Below, one piece after another: positions 25,701 to 32,110 of a stretch of 64,000 nt of DNA. The DNA lies in NCBI GenBank assembly GCA_028752905.1, contig JAQNBH010000015.1, forward strand, positions 29,086,035 through 29,150,034, given 5' to 3'. The notes under the pieces were generated by a model. It worked only from the letters and a program-made list of their open reading frames with translations. It was not told the origin of the DNA and ran no database searches. How positions within the stretch are numbered: position 1 is the stretch's first letter; every line of letters starts with the position of its first letter. Made by a program: the position numbers and the translations under genes. This stretch comes from Cladorhizidae sp. MBARI D1340-BT2 (Eukaryota; Porifera; Demospongiae; Poecilosclerida; Cladorhizidae).

Positions 25701-28700
25701 ATTAACTGTAAGTAGTGGCAACAATGGCAGAAGTAGTCCTGCATCTATCAACGATATAATTTGGACCTACACGTCTTCCACCCGTAGTCTCTGATAGTCC
25801 GACAAAATAGCCCCACTAGAAACACCGTCTACACCTCCGTCCACCTCCTCTTTGACCCTGCTCAGTAGCCGATACATATCCTCCACCTCGTCCCCCACCC
25901 GGAGGTCGTAGTTCATCTCCTTAGTGACGGCCACCCCGCTAGTGGTTTCCTGATAGAGGGGCAGTCCCATGGCCTCGGCATAAAGGTAAACTCCCTCGTG
26001 GCCAACTGTTTGAAACATGTAGCTATCCAGCTCATCTGTGTCAGGTGGTTTAAAAGCATGCATAATTCCACCTCCACCATAAGCAATGCAGAAAGAACAC
26101 AATTCAAGGTTTTATGTTTCACCACTACTTAATTAGCTGTAAAAGTAATTATGATGATACCTGTTAATTAACACTTTCTCCACTTAACCTATTAAACGCC
26201 GTAAGCGCCATATGGCGCGAGACCTTACATCCTTCGCCACACAAAAATATATAAAATGAACCGTTACGAGCTAACAGCCCCGGTTGGGTTCTGCACATGC
26301 CTAGTAGACTAGAGAACGTCACAAAAATGATTATTTCCGGTTGATGCATCGTGCAACAAAAATCCTGCGGTTGAACGCCATTTTTGTTGGTCGAGCTTTT
26401 TTTTTTTAACTGCTCAAAGATGCTCTCCTGTGAGGACGTTATTTCTCAACTTTTAGCCGACGATTCTGGCGATTCTGGGTCAGATTCATTTGGGGAAGAA
26501 GGTGAAGACATCTATGCATACCGAGGAAACACTCTGGATCCAGTTGCTCTAAGAGAAGAGGCGTGCTTGGATGGACTTCTCGATTGTAAGTTTCTTCTAA
26601 CCTTAGCGCTTCATAGCCTTTGTTTACCATAGTCAACTGAGAGTGTACTATTGCCAAATACTAGCTTATTCTGTTGGTATTCCAAATTCAGACAGGATAG
26701 TTATAGAAAAAAAGTTATAGCTAAGAGTGTAGGTTGGAGTTGTTGAGTTGTTGATTTTCATTTGAATTTGAATTTACAAATGTTGACCACAAACTTGATA
26801 TATATATCTTGTTTTTCCCACCCTCCCCACTACTTTTCCTACAGCATCAGATGATGAGAGTGGAGATGAGGCATCTATGACTCCTTTTGTTACATTGGAG
26901 GATGAGGAAGCCTTGCCTGAAGTCTCTACAGGGCGTGGGAACACGACTGGTGCTGGAGTTGTGCGAGGGAGAGGCGGGCGAGGGAGTACTGGCCGAGGGA
27001 GAGGCGGGCGAGGGAGTACTGGCCAAGGGGGAAGCAGCTCAAGTGGTAGTGGAGTCGTAAGTGTTGCTAGTGGTCCTCCAAAAGGTACTGATAGTAGGCG
27101 GGCCAGAGGTTATAGGCGTGTGCGAGCATCTGGCACTGGTTCTGTCCGAGCATCTGGCACTGGTTCTGCCCAAGCATCTGGCACTGGTTCTAGGCTAACT
27201 GAGGTCACAGGTAAGTGGGAAATAAAGGAGCCAACTCCTTTGAAATTGGACTATACAGCAACAGCTGGTCCAACTTCTTCATTGCTTGGTGCATCAAGTA
27301 CATTTTTAGATGCATTTTACCTTTTTTTTACTCTTGAAGTGTGGGAACTCCTAGTAGCATAGACGAACAGTTACGTTTCTAGGATGGCTAGTCTCTCCAG
27401 GCCATGGGTAGATACTAATATAGAGGAAATGAAAGCTTTTGTAGGAATGTTGATAATAATGGGAGTTTCCACACTTCCATACTTAGAATTGTACTGGTCC
27501 ACTAATCACTCGGATTTGTCTGGATCTTTGGTTCGTAAAGTAATGCCTAGGACTCGGTTTTTGGAGCTAATGCGTTATGTACATGTAAATTCTATTGATG
27601 GTTTGTTGGTTACAAAGGGTAACCTGAATTATGATCGGCTTTATAAGGTAAGGAAGTTATTAGATTTGATTACTCCTAAGTTTGAGAGTGAATATACTTT
27701 GCATCAAGAGCTTAGTATTGATGAAGCTATGATTCCCTTTCAAGGTAGGCTTGGCTTCAAACAGTATATGAAGGACAAACCAATAAAATGGGGGATAAAA
27801 GTGTTTGTCCTTTGTGATGCTAGGAATGGGTACATTTATCGGTTGCAGATTTATACAGGTAAGAACGTGGAAGTAGCTGATAAAACTGGTTTGTGTAGTA
27901 GAGTTGTTTTAGATTTGTTAGAAGGATTAGAACATAAGAACTTCCATGTGTACATGGACAATTATTATACTAGTCCTAATTTATTTCAAACGCTTACAAG
28001 TAAAGGCTTTGGTGCATGTGGTACAGCTAGGTATACTAGGAGGAACTTTCCTCCAGATTTAGTAACAAAAGCTTCGATTAGAAATAGAGGTTATTATGAT
28101 TATAGGTCTAATGGTGCACTCCTGGCTTTAGTTTGGGTAGATAAACGGTCAATCTACATGATAACTAATATACATCCCGCGGAAAATAATTTAGTACCTC
28201 CTACTGTAAAAAGGCGCAAAATTGATGGTTCTAGAGAGGATCTGCCATGTCCCCCATGTTTGCCTGATTATCAGTCATTCATGAGAGGTGTGGACAGAGC
28301 AGATCAGAGAATAGGCTACTATAATTTGGGTAGAAAGTCTAGGAGATGGTGGAAAAGGGTTTTTTCGTATTTGATAGAAGCTTGTTTATTGAATTCATTT
28401 ATTTTGTTTTCTTCTGTCCGAGCTCCAATATCAGTAAGGAAGGGTAATTATCTAGAAGCTAGGATTGTTCTAGCTAAATCTTTGATTGGTTCTTTCTCTT
28501 CTCGGCAGCGTGCAGGTCAACGTTGTAGTCAGGCAAATAGTCAGCTAGATCGCCTCAATTTAAAACTAGGTCATTTCCCACAGTGCTGTGCAAAGAAGCG
28601 CTGTGTAGTTTGCATTTGTAAAGGTTACAGGCATGAGGCAAGGTCCCAGTGTTGTTTTTGTAAGGTTCCTTTGTGTGGTGGATCAACAGGCCGTGACTGT

Positions 28701-30963
28701 TTTCGTAAATACCATACCTTGGTGGACTATCAGTAATGTTTATGCACCCCCTGCTCCTTTCTGTGCTTCTCTCTTGTTCCCTGCTCCTTCGTCTACTTCT
28801 CTCTTGTTCCCTGCCCCTTCGTCTACTTCTCTCGTTCCGTGTCCCTTCGTCTACTTCTCTCGTCTCTCCAGTATTCAAGTGTTATTCTTATCCTGGTATC
28901 TCATGTTTGTGTAGAATAAAAACATGGTGAAATATCATGCCGGAGACCAAGCAAGCTATACCCAAGACTGAGCAAGTTCTACTCTACCCGTGACAGCAAG
29001 ACCGGAGCTCTACCCAAGACACTCCCTTACATAATTGTGTTTTATATTATGGTTTTATTCTAGTGTATGTGTTAGCATTTTCACTCTCTTATAATTTGTT
29101 TTTTGTATTATTATTTGTTAGCATTTTGATGGGGAAAACAACCCACTGGCTTTGCATATGGTAGAGGGTTTGTAAATAGATGCTCCATCTTGTGTTGGCA
29201 TTATAATGTGTGTATAATAGTGTGAAAATATGAAAATATTCACCCCCAAGAAGATGACAAGGTTTTATAATGCTGGTTAGTTCTGCCCAGTTGGTAAGGA
29301 AGGCTCGATTTTTTTACAGGAAGTAGAGCTATCATGTGGCTTAATATGACCCAAGTTTCATGGGTGGAGTCCCTGCAGAACGGAAGATATAAAAATAATA
29401 AGTAAAATACCTCGTTAATTCATGAATAATTTGCCCGCGGGTACTAGGAATACGGCGTGTAATCGGTTAAGGTAGCTGGAATCATTTATCATTTGCCTCT
29501 CCTATTTAGTGCCACTCAAGTCATAAGCTACATTAAGATGTTGTTTCACTTGATCAAGTGAATTGGTTAGCCTGTCTCATAGAAATATTTGCAACCAAAA
29601 TTTAACTTAACCATGGCATTGAGTGACTTCTACTGGTGGGCAGGGTACCTACACCCACTTGACGGGGAGACCAGTTGGTGAGTGTCTGAACGCTACTTCA
29701 TGGGGAGACCTGGCAAGCTGGGCAACTACTATGCCCAAATTTGAAGGGATCACAGACAAGTCCTTAACCCTTTCACCGCTGACTTTCCTGGACATTTTTC
29801 CTAAAGTATACCAGCTACCACAAAAAATCATTATAAATCAGCAATCCATTCGTATCAGTTGTAATTTTGTCATGTGATAGCACCATTGTTTATAAACAAT
29901 GTGATCTCATTAGTTATCACATTATCAACCACAAAATATGAATATCATTATGCTAGATTTCTCTATCAATATCTAACATTTAATCAACAAAAAATGTTTA
30001 TAATGTATTTACTCATTTAGTTAGCATTTAGTAAACATTAGTCATAATAATTTAGGCATATAGCAATATATAGCGGTGGGGTTTTGACAAAATTTGATCA
30101 TATGATTCTATATCCCAGTAATACAATGGTTTATTATGTTATTGAAATTCAACTATTTGAGAAAGAACACGCAAATACAATATGTAGATACTTTAGCTAA
30201 CCTGAGAAGGCTTCCTGATCAATTTCATTATAACTAGAGAGCTGGTCATAGCAAAAGGAAGAATCCTGAGGGTCTAAAGTAGGGTCAACTACAGCGGCTA
30301 AAGAATGCACTGCTGCACGATCAGAACTTGCATTTCCAAGGTAGCCACATATTTCTTCACCTTCTTCTTCCTCTAACTCATCCTCAGTGAGAGCAAAATC
30401 CTCGCTAGAAACCAGGGAAAGTACTTCTTTAAGCGTTAAACATCCACTCATTTTAGGTCGTCAAAACCGCGAACTGTCAGTAGTTGCACGTACTTTTCGC
30501 TAACTAATCTGGCGTTTCCGGATGTGATTTTAGGACGTCATATAGAGTAATAGTTGCTCTTTCCGGTGGTATGCAAATTATGACTATAGGCCAAGCGATC
30601 GATTTATTAGCGATTTTTAAAGTCCATTACGCCATATGGCGCTTACAGCGGTGAGAGGGTTAAGGCCACCTTTGTGGGGAGCACAGCTCTTAGGTATGTC
30701 CCATGTCAGTCTTTCACTTTGTTAACATGAAGAATTGCAAAATATTTCTGGAAGTCAGGCTGCTACTTCTTTCAATACTACTTCTTTAAGTACCTTGGTG
30801 TGATGGTTGCAGGTTGGCCAGTGCTACAATCTTGTGCCCAGCCGCAACACACTTCATCATGTTGTAACAACTGTCTTTACCTCCACTGTAACACACAAAA
30901 AAAATTGACCTACTTATGCTCAAGTAACGTAACTTCTAACCTTATCAGAGCCACCACTCGCAT
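8212..30963 (-). CDS. DPH6: Diphthine--ammonia ligase, 7 exons found
   Basis: DPH6 carries out the last step of diphthamide synthesis on translation factor eEF2: ATP-dependent amidation of diphthine in the cytosol. Exons on the minus strand: 30,941-30,963; 30,794-30,885; 25,771-26,035; 19,633-19,751; 15,579-15,643; 13,803-13,894; 8,212-8,318. They sum to 763 nt, 254 codons with every junction in phase; the human protein has about 267 residues. The start is MRVVALI, followed by the ATP-pyrophosphatase P-loop SGGKDS at residues 8-13. Then come DELDSYMFQTVGH, GAILSDYQR, LAYLWRRDQEELL, GLSPDRHLG, the signature GEGGEYETFTLDCPLF (198-213) and DDAFAPVAFL near the end. Intron 1 is 55 bp; the others are 1.7-6.0 kb and full of arrays and transposons. 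The C-terminus is open: either exon 7 runs to a stop at 8,072 or it splices on to 6,551. Confidence 0.92.
8430..8599. repeat. 40-bp minisatellite, left fragment
   Basis: Degenerate copies of the array that continues at 10,786 (ACTAGTATATAGTGGTAG core). The Tigger element at 8,600-10,783 separates the two parts. Confidence 0.85.
8600..10783 (-). mobile_element. pogo/Tigger-like DNA transposon
   Basis: About 2.2 kb, flanked by TA on both sides inside the 40-bp array. Terminal inverted repeats: the right end inward reads CAGTAGACCCTCGCTAATCC and the left end TAGTGGTACTCACTAATCCG, an imperfect match. Several subterminal CGGATTAG motifs near both ends look like transposase binding sites. TA duplication, CAGT start and a CENP-B-type transposase fit the pogo/Tigger group. 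Confidence 0.88.
8825..10690 (-). pseudogene. Broken Tigger-type transposase
   Basis: Minus-strand reading, in order: an N-terminal psq/CENP-B-like helix-turn-helix (LGKKSYKLLSEQYGVGIST), a second DNA-binding CENP-B domain (DGWLWRLSRRHGIRELGLQG), then the DDE core with Asp in NCDETGLYYK, LLMDNCSAH and QPMDQGVL, and an acidic tail (SDESDEEEPEQP). An intron appears to join IPIS (donor CATATCAG|GTACAG, about 10,355) to GPIVQAKP (acceptor TTGTACAG, about 10,155). Breaks: an in-frame TGA after KKKGSEL, a frameshift near 9,930, an in-frame TAA at about 9,498 beside an 11-bp tandem duplication, and a frameshift near 9,060. The catalytic Asp residues survive, but the gene cannot make a full protein. 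Confidence 0.88.
10786..12540. repeat. 40-bp minisatellite, main part
   Basis: Unit GGTAGTAGTAGTAATAATAC then TTGTAATACTAGTATATAGT, about 43 copies. Units differ by GTAGTA/GTAATA slippage inside and by CTTG/AATTG/CATTG. It lies in DPH6 intron 6 and was split by the Tigger insertion. Confidence 0.96.
12541..12777. other. Unique intronic DNA
   Basis: No feature recognised. Short CAA repeats border the array. Confidence 0.5.
12778..12980. repeat. Palindromic repeat family A, copy 1
   Basis: A fold-back element. The centre reads GATGCTCTAGCCTTCATCA and then its reverse complement (TGATGAAGGCTAGAGCATC) around 12,841-12,885. Arms carry CTCTCAACGTTTC / CGAACGTTGAGAG and AATAAACTTCTCAAT / ATTATTGAGAAGG. 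Members of this family occur at least eight more times in the window. Confidence 0.85.
12981..13383. other. Unique intronic DNA
   Basis: DPH6 intron 6. No feature recognised apart from a short CAA run near 13,340. Confidence 0.45.
13384..13765. repeat. TTA/ATT microsatellite
   Basis: Almost pure (TTA)n with TTG, CTA and TTTTA interruptions. The terminal 70 bp are uninterrupted. Long Ile/Leu frames across it are artefacts. It begins about 40 bp from the DPH6 exon 6 donor. Confidence 0.97.
13803..13894 (-). CDS. DPH6: DPH6 exon 6 (signature motif)
   Basis: HQRYGINVCGEGGEYETFTL then DCPLFKKSIV: the most conserved DPH6 block. The acceptor TTGTTGTTGCAAG uses a trinucleotide-repeat tract in place of a normal pyrimidine tract. 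Donor AT|GTTAGT, with an ATT/TTA microsatellite about 40 bp beyond. Confidence 0.93.
13895..14787. other. DPH6 intron 5, distal part
   Basis: Three tandem copies of a roughly 44-bp unit (GAGTGGAAGCTTATGGTCCT) at 14,174-14,300, followed by a dispersed repeat at 14,305-14,390 also found inverted at 57,618-57,700. The rest is unrecognised. Confidence 0.6.
14305..14390 (+). repeat. Dispersed repeat family C, copy 1
   Basis: GATCACCAACGTAGAGTGGA, then TTGGCACGGTCGGACAGAGG and TCACTTGAGTTTTAGCAACTG match, with few changes, the reverse complement of 57,618-57,700. Probably a SINE or MITE end; class undetermined. Confidence 0.6.
14788..15530. repeat. 21-bp minisatellite with 15-bp variants
   Basis: Unit CACCAGCCAACAAGTGCACGT. 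Some units lack the 6 bp CGTCAC and are 15 bp long. All lengths are multiples of three, so frames on both strands stay open (QQVHVTS, CTCWLVT). Two CACTAGGCAACAAG variants lie near 15,228 and 15,498, about 270 bp apart. Confidence 0.97.
15579..15643 (-). CDS. DPH6: DPH6 exon 5 (65 nt)
   Basis: Acceptor TTGTATATTAG, then LSPDRHLGMNIKELHPELC, ending SL. It fills exactly the gap between exons 4 and 6 and keeps frame at both joins. Donor CTTG|GTAGGT. It sits about 50 bp from one tandem array and 64 bp from another. Confidence 0.88.
15707..15842. repeat. 38-bp tandem repeat, 3-4 copies
   Basis: Unit CCTTTACTAATGATGTAGAC then TACAAACATTTAGAGGCT. Located just upstream of DPH6 exon 5 in intron 4. 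Confidence 0.85.
15903..17102. repeat. Palindromic family A copy with a 32-bp minisatellite in its loop
   Basis: The left arm (15,903-15,965: CCTCAATAATCAACTTAAAT, ACTTTCTCCACATTTC) and right arm (17,030-17,102: TGTCGAGAGAGTAAAAATTC, AAGTTGATTATTGAGG) are inverted copies of each other. Between them lie about 33 tandem units of 32 bp, TAGATGCTCTAGCCTCCATC + AGGAATAAAGGC, with AATGAC for AAAGGC in some and shorter units lacking the TAGATGCTC part. The unit is the palindromic core of family A itself, so the array grew from the hairpin tip. Confidence 0.9.
17103..17747. other. Unique DNA in DPH6 intron 4
   Basis: Near 17,590-17,640 it has TTCGAGGGCACG and TCGAGGGAATACGG, recalling motifs at 5,770-5,880. 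A minus-strand frame ends at a good donor (ATAGCAG|GTAAGTT, about 17,426), but it does not resemble DPH6 and is not needed to complete it. Confidence 0.45.
17748..18040. repeat. 15-bp minisatellite
   Basis: Unit TCTAATGTTTGTGGC, about 19 copies, with GGG for GGC in some. It is open in all frames because 15 is a multiple of three (SNVCG on plus). Confidence 0.96.
18041..18589. other. Unique DNA in DPH6 intron 4
   Basis: No recognisable gene or repeat. Confidence 0.5.
18590..19115. repeat. 58-bp minisatellite
   Basis: Unit TATCTAATGCCATGCCTATG + GCAGTGAGTATATCAAGTAT + TAGTGGAATATGGGAGAA, about eight copies, degenerate at both ends. Confidence 0.94.
19116..19632. other. Unique DNA with homopolymers
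   Basis: A G-rich run at about 19,200-19,260 and three TTTTTTTTGC blocks at 19,466-19,530. No gene seen. Confidence 0.5.
19633..19751 (-). CDS. DPH6: DPH6 exon 4
   Basis: Acceptor GGTTGTTTACAG, then CVRLGLVSLAYLWRRDQEEL and EAILIKVAAMG. The family reads CKRLNLQPLAYLWQRNQE here. Donor ATGG|GTGAGC. Confidence 0.94.
19752..20477. other. DPH6 intron 3, proximal part
   Basis: Short tandem CTGGCTACCCCTCAACATAG units (about 22 bp) at 19,878-20,045. The remainder is unrecognised. Confidence 0.6.
20478..20802. repeat. 36-38-bp tandem array next to half a family A element
   Basis: Unit CACCAGTGATGCAGGACAGC + AAGGGAGCCACCCAAC at 20,478-20,700, about six copies. Immediately after (20,732-20,802) comes one arm of palindromic family A (AGTCAAAACATTGAGAGAGT, TTTCAAGTTGATAATTC). 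Confidence 0.85.
20803..21357. other. Unique DNA in DPH6 intron 3
   Basis: No feature recognised. Confidence 0.5.
21358..24128. repeat. 72-bp minisatellite, about 38 copies
   Basis: Unit AGCTAGCACATGAATATAAA + TATACATCAACAACAACAAA + TATTAGACACATCAATTAAT + GACACACTACAG. Variants alternate AGCCAGC/AGCTAGC and GTCAGACTAC/GACACACTAC; a few units are truncated. It is the longest array in DPH6 (intron 3). Confidence 0.97.
24129..25770. other. Unique DNA in DPH6 intron 3
   Basis: AT-rich and without recognisable exons. ACGAGCGTCAC recurs at about 24,644 and 24,725. No gene called. Confidence 0.5.
25771..26035 (-). CDS. DPH6: DPH6 exon 3
   Basis: The longest exon, 265 nt. Acceptor CCTGACACAG, then DELDSYMFQTVGHEGVYLYA, later VGDEVEDMYRLL and GAILSDYQRLRVEDV. 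These match the DPH6 family in order. Donor GACGT|GTAGGT. Confidence 0.95.
26184..29470 (+). mobile_element. piggyBac element, near-intact
   Basis: A 3,287-bp element bounded by TTAA at 26,184-26,187 and 29,467-29,470. The terminal inverted repeats match at 12 of 14 positions: CCTATTAAACGCCG on the left and CCGATTACACGCCG inward from the right. A perfect 14-bp palindrome, GCGCCATATGGCGC (26,205-26,218), lies just inside the left end. It carries a two-exon transposase on the plus strand and lies in DPH6 intron 2, antisense to that gene. Confidence 0.93.
26420..28736 (+). pseudogene. piggyBac transposase with one in-frame stop
   Basis: Exon 1 (26,420-26,585) encodes an acidic N-terminus, MLSCEDVISQLLADDSGDSG. 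Donor GATT|GTAAGT; acceptor TTTTCCTACAG at 26,844; exon 2 is 26,845-28,736. Joined, the frame would give about 685 residues but meets a single TAG at 27,360-27,362, right before TNSYV at the start of the conserved core. Exon 2 has an RG-rich linker (GRGGRGSTGRG), then the DDE_Tnp_1_7 domain. Its catalytic Asp residues are in LSIDEAMIPFQGR, HVYMDNYYTSPN and MRGVDRADQ (residues 113, 192 and 304 counted from the Met at 27,384). A cysteine-rich C-terminal domain follows (CCAKKRCVVCICKG to CGGSTGRDC). Everything but the one stop is consistent with a working enzyme. A sequencing error or readthrough cannot be excluded. Confidence 0.93.
29471..29763. other. Spacer between two TTAA elements
   Basis: 293 bp of unique DPH6 intron 2 sequence between the piggyBac element and its shorter relative. 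Confidence 0.6.
29764..30663 (-). mobile_element. Non-autonomous piggyBac derivative
   Basis: A 900-bp element with TTAA at 29,764-29,767 and 30,660-30,663 and 14-bp terminal repeats CCCTTTCACCGCTG / CCCTCTCACCGCTG (one mismatch). Just inside the right end lies GTAAGCGCCATATGGCG (on the minus strand), nearly the sequence found at the same place in the 26,184 element. On the minus strand it retains an N-terminal-like exon but no DDE domain. It is therefore an internally deleted relative that could be mobilised in trans. Confidence 0.87.
30202..30451 (-). pseudogene. Retained N-terminal exon of a piggyBac-type transposase
   Basis: It opens MSGCLTLKEVLSLVSSEDFA, then an acidic run (TEDELEEEEGEEICGYLGNA), comparable in place and composition to MLSCEDVISQ and GEEGEDIYAYRGNT of the complete copy. 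It ends at a donor-like TCAG|GTTAGC near 30,202; a read-through frame stops at 30,197. No downstream transposase exon remains inside the element. Confidence 0.6.
30794..30885 (-). CDS. DPH6: DPH6 exon 2 (PP-loop)
   Basis: Acceptor TGTGTTACAG, then GGKDSCYNMM, KCVAAGHKIVALANLQPSHQ. It carries the ATP-pyrophosphatase loop. Donor CAAG|GTACTT; the trailing G joins exon 3 to make Asp of DELDSYM. Confidence 0.92.
30941..30963 (-). CDS. DPH6: DPH6 exon 1
   Basis: ATG at 30,961-30,963 gives MRVVALI plus the first two bases of the Ser codon of the P-loop. Donor AG|GTTAGAAG. The intron to exon 2 is 55 bp (30,886-30,940). Splitting SGGKDS at this codon joins SGG exactly. Confidence 0.88.
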
Positions 30964-31519
30964 CTTCCTGAGCCAAGCCTTCTTGTTGTAGAGCACGTGG
31001 GTACGCATGCCCAGTACGCTCTAGCAATTGTCGGTTAGCGCATTTCAGAGTCCTTAGCAACCACCACCAGACACGAAGATAAAAAGTCTTTGACCAAGAC
31101 TTTGCAGACTTGGTGTTTCAGCTTGCCTCAACAATTGCAGACAAGACTAGCTGGCAAAATTGGAGATGAATGTCCGCTAGCCGGACTCTCCAACGCGTTG
31201 GCAGTCTATGTTATCGCACACGTAGGCACACAGGATCTAAAGCTCTTCAAGCTCTTCAACCTTTATTTATTTACCGCCCTCTTCTCTTTCCCAATCCAAA
31301 TGTAATGCCAATAGCTAAAGCCCAGGGGGCAATGCAACAAATAAGAAATTAAAAAAACATGACATATGTCTCAGCTGAGGGTGATGGTAGCGATGACAGT
31401 CTGATGTCAACACCTCAAGGGAACAGGCAGTTTGTGAAAGGATAATGTGATAAGATAAAAGGGGTTGTCATGGTGAGGACAGGATTTAGAATTAAACGAA
31501 GGTCTTGTAATGGAGAGCA
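30964..31519. promoter_or_regulatory. 5' flank of DPH6
   Basis: Upstream of the DPH6 ATG lie CACGTG (near 30,993) and CCACCACCAGAC. No TATA box is evident. Two overlapping plus-strand frames at 31,090-31,352 match nothing I know. The assignment as promoter rests on position only. Confidence 0.3.
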
Positions 31520-32110
31520 GCTCCTAGTTGAGCGGTATGGCTGGTCTCATCTGCTGCGAGGAGGGTGCCAAGTTGCTTGCAGCTACAGCAGCATGTCTCA
31601 CAACACCTGTGAAGACATTGCAAGTGGAATAAATGTCTATCTCTTGTTCATATTCCCTCCTCTTAGTCTTGTCGCACTTGTTGGCATGATGTGAGGTGAG
31701 AATGCCAGTTTGTGGGAGCATGTGGGTTGAAGACACTAATGTCAAAATACAATCACTCACGGCAGCCTCCCCAGAGACCGTCTGTGATGTCCAACCTTGC
31801 TCCATCTTCGGTATTGGCAGAGGCTCCTGGCAGGTGATCTCCCACGATTGGTTGTAGGTGTGTTCTGTGCAGATACCATTGTAGGAGATGAGCCTCGACA
31901 TCTTTGATTTTATTACATCTTATCGATGGAAATCCACCAGTGGGAGAGGGCAAAGCAGGTTACGCTGAAAATTTGGTGCCGCAATTATAGTTTGCGACAG
32001 CAGCCATCCATATCTAGAGCATCGAGCTTTAAGAAGATGCATTTGTGTAATTCCACAACTGGAGGGCAGTCAGCTAGCTTGATGCATCCTTCTCCTGTGT
32101 GAGTTCTACT
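31520..32110 (-). pseudogene. Decayed nuclease-like domain of a retroelement
   Basis: Minus-strand frames give LHKCIFLKARCSRYGW, then PTGGFPSIRCNKIKDVEAHL, TEDGARLDITDGLWGG, then, past a stop, LYFDISVFNPHAPTN, and in another frame REYEQEIDI. This order (RYGW, GGFP.hRHNEhRD, ARLDh..GFWG, FFDV+VFNP, YEQRI) is familiar from many cnidarian and sponge predicted proteins lying next to reverse transcriptases. The DhK-like core suggests a PD-(D/E)XK nuclease. At least one stop and one frameshift disrupt it. The family link is from memory and could not be searched. Confidence 0.6.
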
